Assembly (NCBI RefSeq): GCF_000397205.1
Contig: NC_021237.1
Span: 1,551,001-1,615,000, forward strand
Reading direction: 5' to 3'
DNA length: 64,000 nt
DNA from: Pseudomonas protegens CHA0
Lineage (GTDB): Bacteria > Pseudomonadota > Gammaproteobacteria > Pseudomonadales > Pseudomonadaceae
Part shown: piece by piece, positions 8,305-14,924 of the stretch
How positions within the stretch are numbered: the first letter of the stretch is position 1
Layout: each line of letters starts with the position of its first letter
Notes under the pieces: generated by a model
What the model was told of the DNA's origin: nothing
Database searches by the model: none
Seen by the model: only the letters and a program-made list of their open reading frames with translations
Translations under genes and position numbers: made by a program

Positions 8305-9645
8305 ATGTCTATCTATAACAAGCTCGACCTGACTGGCTGGAAACCCCAGCAGTTGACCCCGGCCCAAGTGCGCTTCGCCACCTGGATCGCCTTCTTCGCC
8401 TGGGTGTTTGCGGTGTACGACTTCATTCTGTTTGGCACCCTGCTGCCGGAGATCGGCCGGCACTTCGGCTGGGGCGAGGTCGAGCAGGCCGAGATCGCCA
8501 CCTGGGTGGCGGTGGGCACCGCGGTGGTGGCCCTGGCCATCGGGCCGCTGGTGGACAAGCTGGGCCGGCGCATGGGCATCATTTTCACCGTCAGCGGCTC
8601 GGCCATCTGCTCGGCGCTGACCGCCATCGGCGGCGCCTGGGGCAAGTCGCCGCTGATCCTGATCCGCTCCCTGGGCGGCCTGGGCTATGCCGAGGAAACG
8701 GTGAACGCCACCTACCTCAGCGAGTTGTACGCGGCATCCGACGACCCGCAACTGGCCAAGCGCCGGGGCTTCATCTACAGCCTGGTGCAGGGTGGCTGGC
8801 CGGTGGGGGCGCTGATCGCCGCCGGGTTGACCGCGGTGCTGCTGCCGATCATCGGCTGGCAAGGCTGCTTCATCTTCGCTGCGATCCCGGCCATCGTCAT
8901 TGCGGTGATGGCGCGCAAGCTCAAGGAGAGCCCGCAGTTCCAGATCCACCAGCGCATCAGCCAGCTGCGCAAAAGTGGTTCGGTGAGCGAGGCCCAGGCG
9001 GTGGCGCTGACCTATGGCGTGGACTATGACGAGCACAGCAAGGCCGGCCTGGCTGCGGCCTTTCGTGGCCCGGCGCGGCGCGCGACCCTGGTGATCGGCG
9101 CGGCGATCCTGCTCAACTGGGCGGCGATCCAGGTGTTCAGCGTGCTCGGCACGTCGGTGATCGTCAGCGTGCACCACATCTCCTTCGAGAACTCGCTGAT
9201 CATCCTGGTGCTCTCCAACCTGGTGGGCTACTGCGGCTACCTGAGCCACGGCTGGATGGGCGACAAGATCGGCCGGCGCAATGTCATCGGCCTGGGCTGG
9301 ATGCTCGGCGGCCTGTCGTTCGCCGGCATGCTCTACGGCCCGAGCAACATGCCGATGGTGGTGGGTCTCTACAGCCTGGGCCTGTTCTTCCTGATCGGCC
9401 CGTACTCGGCGGCGCTGTTCTTCATCAGCGAAAGCTTCCCTACCAGCATCCGCGCCACCGGCGGCGCGATCATCCACGCCATGGGGCCGATCGGCGCGGT
9501 GGTGGCGGGTTTCGGCGCCACCCAGGTGCTGTCCGCCGGTGGCGACTGGCAGACCTCGGCGCTGTATTTCGGCGCGCTGCCTTGTTTCCTCTCCGGTGCG
9601 CTGATGTTCGCCGCGCGCCATGTGCGTCCTGAATCCGTTCAATAA
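8305..9645 (+). CDS. MFS transporter (aromatic acid / sialic acid : H+ symporter type)
   Basis: A protein of 446 aa with about 12 membrane helices. It carries the MFS loop 2-3 signature (GPLVDKLGRRMGIIF) and its echo after helix 8 (GWMGDKIGRRNVIGL). The helix-1 region FFAWVFAVYDFILFGTLLPE contains the acidic residue typical of AAHS/NanT symporters. It is probably the uptake system for the substrate of the surrounding operon and lies 28 bp after the deacetylase gene. Confidence 0.88.
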   Translation: MSIYNKLDLTGWKPQQLTPAQVRFATWIAFFAWVFAVYDFILFGTLLPEIGRHFGWGEVEQAEIATWVAVGTAVVALAIGPLVDKLGRRMGIIFTVSGSAICSALTAIGGAWGKSPLILIRSLGGLGYAEETVNATYLSELYAASDDPQLAKRRGFIYSLVQGGWPVGALIAAGLTAVLLPIIGWQGCFIFAAIPAIVIAVMARKLKESPQFQIHQRISQLRKSGSVSEAQAVALTYGVDYDEHSKAGLAAAFRGPARRATLVIGAAILLNWAAIQVFSVLGTSVIVSVHHISFENSLIILVLSNLVGYCGYLSHGWMGDKIGRRNVIGLGWMLGGLSFAGMLYGPSNMPMVVGLYSLGLFFLIGPYSAALFFISESFPTSIRATGGAIIHAMGPIGAVVAGFGATQVLSAGGDWQTSALYFGALPCFLSGALMFAARHVRPESVQ

Positions 9646-9657
9646 GGAAAGTTATCC

Positions 9658-10419
9658 ATGACTCAAAAAGTCGCCGTGATCACCGGTGCCGCCAGCGGCA
9701 TCGGCCAGGCCCTGGCCGTGGCCTATGCACGGGCCGGTGTGGCGGTGGTGGGCGGGTATTTCCCCGCCGACCCCCATGACCCGCAAGCCACCCGCGACCT
9801 CGTGGCCGAGGCGGGCGGGCACTGCCTGATGCTGCCCCTGGACGTGACCGACAGCGCCTCGGTGGACGCCTTGGCCGAGCAGGCCGTGGCGCACTTTGGC
9901 CGCCTCGATTACGCCGTGGCCAATGCCGGCCTGTTGCGCCGCGCACCCTTGCTAGACATGACCGACGCGGCCTGGAACGCCATGCTCGATGTGGACCTGA
10001 CCGGGGTCATGCGCACCTTCCGCGCGGCGGTCAAACACATGGGTGAGGGCGGTGCCCTGGTGGCGATTTCGTCGATTGCCGGTGGCGTCTACGGCTGGCA
10101 GGACCACGCTCACTATGCAGCGGCCAAGGCCGGGGTGCCGGGGTTGTGCCGCTCGCTGGCGGTGGAACTGGCGGCCAGGGGCATTCGCTGCAACGCGGTG
10201 ATCCCGGGGTTGATCGAGACCCCGCAGTCGCTGGACAGCCAGAACTCCCTGGGCCCGGAAGGCCTGGCCAAGGCGGCCCGCGCCATCCCCCTGGGCCGGG
10301 TCGGGCGGGCCGATGAAGTGGCGTCCCTGGTGCGCTTTCTCACCAGCGAGGAGTCCAGCTACCTCACCGGGCAAAGCATCGTCATCGATGGCGGCCTGAC
10401 GGTGCGCTGGCCGGATTGA
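9658..10419 (+). CDS. SDR-family NAD(P)-dependent oxidoreductase
   Basis: A protein of 253 aa. It has the classical short-chain dehydrogenase pattern: cofactor motif TGAASGIG near residue 11, NAG at the end of strand 4, the catalytic serine in AISSIAGG, the YAAAK active-site pair, and the C-terminal [14 protein letters not shown]. It starts 12 bp after the transporter gene. It is probably a dehydrogenase or reductase step on an alcohol or ketone intermediate of the operon's pathway; the substrate is unknown. Confidence 0.88.
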   Translation: MTQKVAVITGAASGIGQALAVAYARAGVAVVGGYFPADPHDPQATRDLVAEAGGHCLMLPLDVTDSASVDALAEQAVAHFGRLDYAVANAGLLRRAPLLDMTDAAWNAMLDVDLTGVMRTFRAAVKHMGEGGALVAISSIAGGVYGWQDHAHYAAAKAGVPGLCRSLAVELAARGIRCNAVIPGLIETPQSLDSQNSLGPEGLAKAARAIPLGRVGRADEVASLVRFLTSEESSYLTGQSIVIDGGLTVRWPD

Positions 10420-10424
10420 ACCCC

Positions 10425-10488
10425 TTCGCCAGCCAGCCGGCTCGTGCAGGCGGCTCACCGCCTCCGTAGGAGCTGGCTGGCCAGCGAA
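10425..10488. repeat. Inverted REP pair between the two SDR genes
   Basis: A reverse REP-like copy (10425-10447, TTCGCCAGCCAGCC) faces a forward copy (10466-10488, GTAGGAGCTGGCTGGCC). The pair sits inside the operon between two co-directional genes, so it may form a hairpin in the transcript that affects mRNA stability or the relative expression of the downstream genes. Confidence 0.75.
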
Positions 10489-10515
10489 CCGCACACCCTT
10501 GAAGGAGAAAGTCCC

Positions 10516-11265
10516 ATGCAACACCTGCACAACCGCCGCGCCGTGATCACCGGCGCCGGCAGCGGTATCGGCGCCGCTATCGCCCGGGCCTACGCGGTGG
10601 CGGGAGCACGCCTGCTGCTGGCTGACCGCGACCCCGCGCGCCTGGCCGAGAGCGCCCAAGCCTGCCGCGAGCTGGGCGCTGAAGTCGTCGAATGCGTGGC
10701 CGATGTCGGCAGTGTCGAAGGGGCCCAGGCCGGAGTCGATGCCTGTGTCGAGCATTTTGGCGGTATCGATATCCTGGTGAACAACGCCGGCATGCTGACC
10801 CAGGCGCGCTGCGTCGATCTGTCCATCGAGATGTGGAACGACATGCTGCGGGTCGATCTCACCAGCGTCTTCGTCGCCAGCCAGCGGGCCTTGCCCCATA
10901 TGCTGGCGCAGCGTTGGGGGCGGATCATCAATGTCGCCTCGCAGCTGGGAATCAAGGGCGGCGCCGAGCTGACCCACTACGCCGCGGCCAAGGCCGGGGT
11001 CATCGGCTTCACCAAGTCCCTGGCCCTGGAAGTGGCCATGGACAATGTGCTGGTCAACGCCATCGCCCCGGGGCCGATCGAGACGCCGCTGGTGTCTGGC
11101 ATCAGCAGCGCCTGGAAAACCGCCAAGGCCGCCGAGCTGCCCCTGGGGCGCTTCGGCCTGGCCGATGAAGTGGCGCCCACCGCAGTGCTGCTGGCCAGCG
11201 AGCCGGGGGGCAACCTGTTCGTCGGCCAGACCCTGGGCCCGAACTCCGGGGACGTCATGCCATGA
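10516..11265 (+). CDS. Second SDR-family oxidoreductase of the operon
   Basis: A protein of 249 aa. The ATG at 10516 is chosen because GAAGGAGAAA lies just upstream and the protein then begins MQHLHNRRAVITGAGSGIGA. NNAGM, NVASQLGI and YAAAKAGV supply the SDR catalytic core. It is not a near-identical duplicate of the preceding SDR, so the two probably act on different intermediates. The C-terminus (FVGQTLGPNSGDVMP) departs from the usual GxxxxVDGG ending. Confidence 0.87.
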   Translation: MQHLHNRRAVITGAGSGIGAAIARAYAVAGARLLLADRDPARLAESAQACRELGAEVVECVADVGSVEGAQAGVDACVEHFGGIDILVNNAGMLTQARCVDLSIEMWNDMLRVDLTSVFVASQRALPHMLAQRWGRIINVASQLGIKGGAELTHYAAAKAGVIGFTKSLALEVAMDNVLVNAIAPGPIETPLVSGISSAWKTAKAAELPLGRFGLADEVAPTAVLLASEPGGNLFVGQTLGPNSGDVMP

Positions 11266-11278
11266 AGGAGGGCTGAAC

Positions 11279-11578
11279 ATGTGCGGGTTATGCGGGCTGC
11301 TGGGCGAAGACGTGCACTGGAGCGATCCGCTGGGGGATGAACTGCCCCGGCGTCGCGAACGCTTGCGCAGAATCGCCGCGATCAACCGGGTACTGGTGCC
11401 GTTGCGGCTCAAGGTCGAAGACTTCCAGGGCTCGGCCTATCTGCTGCTGGGGGCTACCGGCCGCCAGGAACTGGCCAGCGGCCTGGAGCAGCTGTGGAGC
11501 CTGGCCGAATCCATGCTCGGCCGGCCCCTCGATCCTCTCGACCCTGTGATCCTCAAGCACCTGGAGCAACAGCCATGA
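11279..11578 (+). CDS. Small conserved protein with N-terminal MCGLCG motif
   Basis: A protein of 99 aa; I do not recognise a named domain. It begins MCGLCGLLGEDVHWSD, so two cysteines (positions 2 and 5) sit at the extreme N-terminus. An Arg-rich helix (LPRRRERLRRIAAINRVL) and an amphipathic C-terminal half follow. It is placed between an SDR gene and a CobW GTPase gene, with a 4-bp ATGA overlap into the latter. The tight coupling and the CxxC-like start suggest metal binding or partnership with the CobW protein, but this is inference only. Confidence 0.7.
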   Translation: MCGLCGLLGEDVHWSDPLGDELPRRRERLRRIAAINRVLVPLRLKVEDFQGSAYLLLGATGRQELASGLEQLWSLAESMLGRPLDPLDPVILKHLEQQP

Positions 11579-12582
11579 GCATGCCCCTTAACGTCATCAC
11601 CGGGTTTCTCGGCAGTGGCAAGACCACCTTGCTCAACCGCCTGTTGCAGGACCAGAGCCTGGGGGACACGGCGCTGCTGATCAACGAGTTCGGCGATATC
11701 GGCATCGATCATTTGCTGGTGCAGGAGGTGGCGCCGGACACGGTGCTGCTGCCCAGCGGCTGTGTCTGCTGTTCGGTTCGCGGCGAACTGAAAGAGGCGC
11801 TGCTGGCGCTCCTGGCGCGGCGTAGCCGGGGCGAGGTTCCGGCCTTTCGCCGGGTGCTGCTGGAAACCACCGGGCTGGCCGACCCGGCGCCGATCCTGGC
11901 CACGGTGAACAACGATCCGCAATTGCGCGGGCGGGTGCACATCGGCCTGCTGGTGACCCTGGTGGACGCCAGCCACGCGGCGTTGCAGGAGCGCCTGCAC
12001 CCGGAGTGGCTGGCCCAGGTGGCGGCCGCGGATCGCTTGCTGCTGAGCAAGACCGATTGTGTCGACGAAGCAACCCAGGCGGCATTGCGCGAGCATTTGC
12101 AGCGGCTCAATCCCGGGGCGCCCCTGTTGCTGACCCAGGCGATCCAGAGTGGCGATCAGCTGTTGCTGGGGGAGGGGCTGCGCGGTGCGACGGCAGAGCG
12201 GGAAGTGGCGCGCTGGCAGTTGCAGGGGCCACTCAAAGCGGCTGCGCCACAGCATGGCGCGGCGCAAGTGTGCAGCCTGGAGTTCGAGCAAGCCCTGGAT
12301 TGGGTGGGCTTCGGGGTCTGGTTGTCGATGCTGCTAAGATGCCACGGCGAACGAATTCTGCGGGTGAAAGGATTGCTCAACATCAACGCCAACCAGGCCC
12401 CCATCGTCATCCATGGCGTGCAGCATTGCCTGCACGCACCCGTGCATCTGCCCCGTTGGCCCAGTGCCGACCATCGCTCGCGGCTGGTGTTTATCCTGCG
12501 CGGGCTGGAGCCCGAACAACTACGTCGCTCCTTCGAGGTGTTCGCCCGCAGTTTCGCCCCGGCCGCCGGGGAGGGTGCCTGA
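11575..12582 (+). CDS. CobW/G3E-family GTPase (putative metallochaperone)
   Basis: A protein of 335 aa. The P-loop GFLGSGKTT lies at residues 10-18, and INEFGDIGIDH supplies the switch region. A conserved CVCCS zinc motif follows, then LLETTGLADPAP and the SKTD nucleotide-specificity motif. The C-terminal CobW_C domain (residues about 235-330) is complete. Relatives insert or deliver zinc or other metals to client enzymes. A natural client here would be the metal-dependent CE4 hydrolase of the same operon. Overlaps: ATGA with the gene before and TGATG with the gene after, so the three are translationally coupled. Confidence 0.88.
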   Translation: MSMPLNVITGFLGSGKTTLLNRLLQDQSLGDTALLINEFGDIGIDHLLVQEVAPDTVLLPSGCVCCSVRGELKEALLALLARRSRGEVPAFRRVLLETTGLADPAPILATVNNDPQLRGRVHIGLLVTLVDASHAALQERLHPEWLAQVAAADRLLLSKTDCVDEATQAALREHLQRLNPGAPLLLTQAIQSGDQLLLGEGLRGATAEREVARWQLQGPLKAAAPQHGAAQVCSLEFEQALDWVGFGVWLSMLLRCHGERILRVKGLLNINANQAPIVIHGVQHCLHAPVHLPRWPSADHRSRLVFILRGLEPEQLRRSFEVFARSFAPAAGEGA

Positions 12583-13790
12583 TGGCGGCGACGCAACCAG
12601 TCACCCTGCGGGTGCTGGGCACCTCGGTGACCCTGCTCGAATCCCTGCGGGTGCGTGCCGAGCAGGACCTGGGCATCCGCCTGGTGTATCAGGTACACGA
12701 TGTGGAGCAGGCCCAGCGCATCGCGGTGATGCAGCCGGACAGCTACGACCTCTATGACCAGTGGTTTCACAACGTCGATTTTGTCTGGCCGGCCCAGGCG
12801 ATCCAGCCCATCGATACCCGGCGCATTGCCCTGTGGCACGAGATCAACGATCTGCCCAAGCGTGGGCGCCTGTCGCCGGACGATCGCCTGGGCAGTGGCA
12901 GCGTGCCCAGCGAACGGCTCTATGTGCAGCACGACGGTAGCCTGGGCAGCACGGCCAGCGAGCGCATCAGCATGCTGCCGCTGACCCACAACGCCGACAG
13001 TTTCGCCTACCGCCCGGAGCGCCTGCCGGCGGGTTTTTCCAGCGCCAACGAAAGCTGGGGCTGGCTGCTGGAGCCGGCCTGGAGCGGGCGCATTGCCTTG
13101 CAGAGCGATGCGGCGATCGGTGCCCTGGACGCCGCCCTGGCGGTGCAGGGCTGTGGCCTGGAATCCTTCAAGGACATCGGCAACCTGAGCATCGAAGAGA
13201 TCGACCGGCTGGCAGGGATCCTGGTGCGCAAGCAGCGTGAAGGGCACTTCGCGGCGTTCTGGTCGGACGATGAAGAGGCCGCGCAACTGATGCTCAGCCC
13301 GCGCATCGATATCCAGAGCCTGTGGTCGCCGACGCTGATGCGCCTGCACCGGGCGGGGGTCAAATACCGCCTGGCAGTGCCGAAGGAAGGCTACCGCGCC
13401 TGGTTCGGCGGGCTGTCGTTGTCGCGCCACGCCAAGGGCGCGGTGCTGGATGCAGCCTATGCCTACCTCAACTGGTGGCTGTCGGGCTGGCCCGGTGCGG
13501 TGATGGCACGCCAGGGCTACTACATCGGCAACCCGGCGCGTACCCGCGATCACCTGAGCAGCGCCGAGTGGGATTACTGGTACGCCGGCAAACCGGCCCG
13601 GGAAGAGTTGCCGGGCAGCGACGGCGAACCGCTGATCGATATCGGCGAGACCCGCGATGGCGGTTCCTACCAGCAGCGCATGGGGCATATCGCCGTGTGG
13701 AACTCGGTGATGGACGAGCACAACTACCTGGTGCGGCGCTGGGGGGATTTCCTGCGGGCGGGGCGGGTCGCGGGCCGGGGCAAAGGCTGA
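12582..13790 (+). CDS. Periplasmic-binding-protein-like protein lacking a signal peptide (PotD/SBP_bac_8-like)
   Basis: A protein of 402 aa starting at the ATG that overlaps the cobW stop by one base. The body looks like an extracellular solute-binding protein of the PotD/iron type (VTLRVLGTSVTLLESLRVRA at the start, LDAAYAYLNWWLSGWPGAVM near the end). The N-terminus MAATQPVTLRVLGTS has no hydrophobic stretch or basic n-region, and the upstream in-frame sequence offers no signal peptide either. No ABC permease or ATPase is adjacent. Either it binds the pathway substrate in the cytoplasm or export depends on something not seen here. The fold assignment is good; the role is unknown. Confidence 0.72.
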   Translation: MAATQPVTLRVLGTSVTLLESLRVRAEQDLGIRLVYQVHDVEQAQRIAVMQPDSYDLYDQWFHNVDFVWPAQAIQPIDTRRIALWHEINDLPKRGRLSPDDRLGSGSVPSERLYVQHDGSLGSTASERISMLPLTHNADSFAYRPERLPAGFSSANESWGWLLEPAWSGRIALQSDAAIGALDAALAVQGCGLESFKDIGNLSIEEIDRLAGILVRKQREGHFAAFWSDDEEAAQLMLSPRIDIQSLWSPTLMRLHRAGVKYRLAVPKEGYRAWFGGLSLSRHAKGAVLDAAYAYLNWWLSGWPGAVMARQGYYIGNPARTRDHLSSAEWDYWYAGKPAREELPGSDGEPLIDIGETRDGGSYQQRMGHIAVWNSVMDEHNYLVRRWGDFLRAGRVAGRGKG

Positions 13791-13793
13791 AGG

Positions 13794-14414
13794 TCAAAGC
13801 CCCAGGCGCGCCAGCTGGCGCAGGTCGGCGATCACCGCGGGGTTGCCGCCTTCGAGCACATCCAGGCGCATCTGCGCGATCAGCGCTTTCAGCAGCTCGG
13901 TCTGGGTCATCCGGGTGGTTTGCAGCAGGCGTGCAAGATCCTCGGCCACATAGTGGTTGACCTTCAGCGACAGGCGTTTCATGGCATGCACGGCAGGCAA
14001 CTGGCGGGCCTCGGCCTGCTCGGCCAGGTACGCGACGAAGCCGCTTTGCACTTGCTCCAGGGAAGACGCGGCGGGGGCGCTGAAGTAGTAGCCGAGGAAC
14101 AGTTTGCGCATCTGCACTCCGGCATCCGGGGCCACGCAGTGCATCGCCGCATCCAGTACATCGAGGTAGACCGCTGGCAGCCGCGCCTCGATGGAGGTCA
14201 ATGACTGCTTGCGCGCTTCCTTGATCGCCGGTGTGGACTGGGGCGGGATGGCCACCACCGTGGCGCAGAGGTCGCAAACCCCCACCAGGATGTCCCGGGC
14301 CAGGCCATGGCCGTCGCTGAAAGGGACGTCGCGCCGCAGGTAGGTAATGCCGACGACCTGTTGGCAATGCTCGCAGAGCGCCTTGCCCCGGTCGCCTTGC
14401 AGAAAGAGTTTCAT
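13794..14414 (-). CDS. Putative antitoxin with MqsA-like N-terminal zinc ribbon
   Basis: A protein of 206 aa. Four cysteines at positions 14, 17, 47 and 50 give a C-x2-C-x29-C-x2-C pattern. In E. coli MqsA the spacing, from memory, is C-x2-C-x30-C-x2-C. The remaining 150 residues are helical and include SFSAPAAS-like and LLQTTRMTQTELLKALIAQM segments; I see no classical Xre domain. It lies 9 bp downstream of the 96-aa gene in the same orientation, the toxin-first order of mqsRA. The antitoxin call is inferred from the cysteine pattern, gene order and operator. Confidence 0.5.
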   Translation of the reverse strand: MKLFLQGDRGKALCEHCQQVVGITYLRRDVPFSDGHGLARDILVGVCDLCATVVAIPPQSTPAIKEARKQSLTSIEARLPAVYLDVLDAAMHCVAPDAGVQMRKLFLGYYFSAPAASSLEQVQSGFVAYLAEQAEARQLPAVHAMKRLSLKVNHYVAEDLARLLQTTRMTQTELLKALIAQMRLDVLEGGNPAVIADLRQLARLGL

Positions 14415-14423
14415 GGGTTGCCC

Positions 14424-14714
14424 TCATCGGTGAACGCTGATGAACCACGCATCTGGCTCGATAAAGTAGAACTTGATGTACCAGCCGGCCTTTTTCAGCA
14501 CGTGGACCGCGATGCCCGGGACGCTGTGGTGGGCGCTGCAACTGTGGTCCTGGCCCTTGCAGGCATTGATGACCTCGATCAGTTGACTGGTCGAGATCTC
14601 GCCGGTGGCCAGCAGGTTCTTGACCTCGATCGAGCCGCGCGCGGCATGCAGATAGTGGCCGCTTTGTAAGGCATTGATCAGGTCCCGCCTGACCTTCCTG
14701 AAGCCTCTGTCCAT
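14424..14714 (-). CDS. Putative small toxin (MqsR-like size and C-terminal strand pattern)
   Basis: A protein of 96 aa when started at the ATG at 14714 (MDRGFRKVRRDLINALQSG). A longer in-frame start exists at 14786 but would run through the palindrome at 14730-14747. The C-terminal half alternates hydrophobic and basic residues (GWYIKFYFIEPDAWFISVHR), as in the last strands of MqsR/RelE-fold RNases. The size nearly equals MqsR (98 aa). No catalytic residues can be assigned with confidence. Its partner, the zinc-ribbon gene, follows after 9 bp. It is a candidate toxin of a type II pair. Confidence 0.5.
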   Translation of the reverse strand: MDRGFRKVRRDLINALQSGHYLHAARGSIEVKNLLATGEISTSQLIEVINACKGQDHSCSAHHSVPGIAVHVLKKAGWYIKFYFIEPDAWFISVHR

Positions 14715-14729
14715 GACGTCTTTTGGTTT

Positions 14730-14747
14730 GTACGACAAGTGTCGTAC
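14730..14747. promoter_or_regulatory. Perfect palindromic operator of the toxin-antitoxin-like pair
   Basis: The sequence GTACGACAAGTGTCGTAC consists of two 8-bp arms (GTACGACA / TGTCGTAC) around AG. It lies 16 bp before the chosen start codon of the reverse-strand 96-aa gene. Its symmetry and position are typical of an autoregulatory antitoxin operator. Confidence 0.65.
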
Positions 14748-14924
14748 GGAATCAATGGGAAGTTGACTGAAAGTGCCCAAAGGCATTTCAGCGGTTTTCA
14801 GAGGGGAGTCGATCTTAGCCCGGCAGGTGCGGGCGGCAGGGCTTGGCTAACGGTTTGCAATACATCCGTGATGGCCAACGGCTGGCCTGTTGCGGTGCGT
14901 CCGATGCACCGCAGCCAGTTGCCG

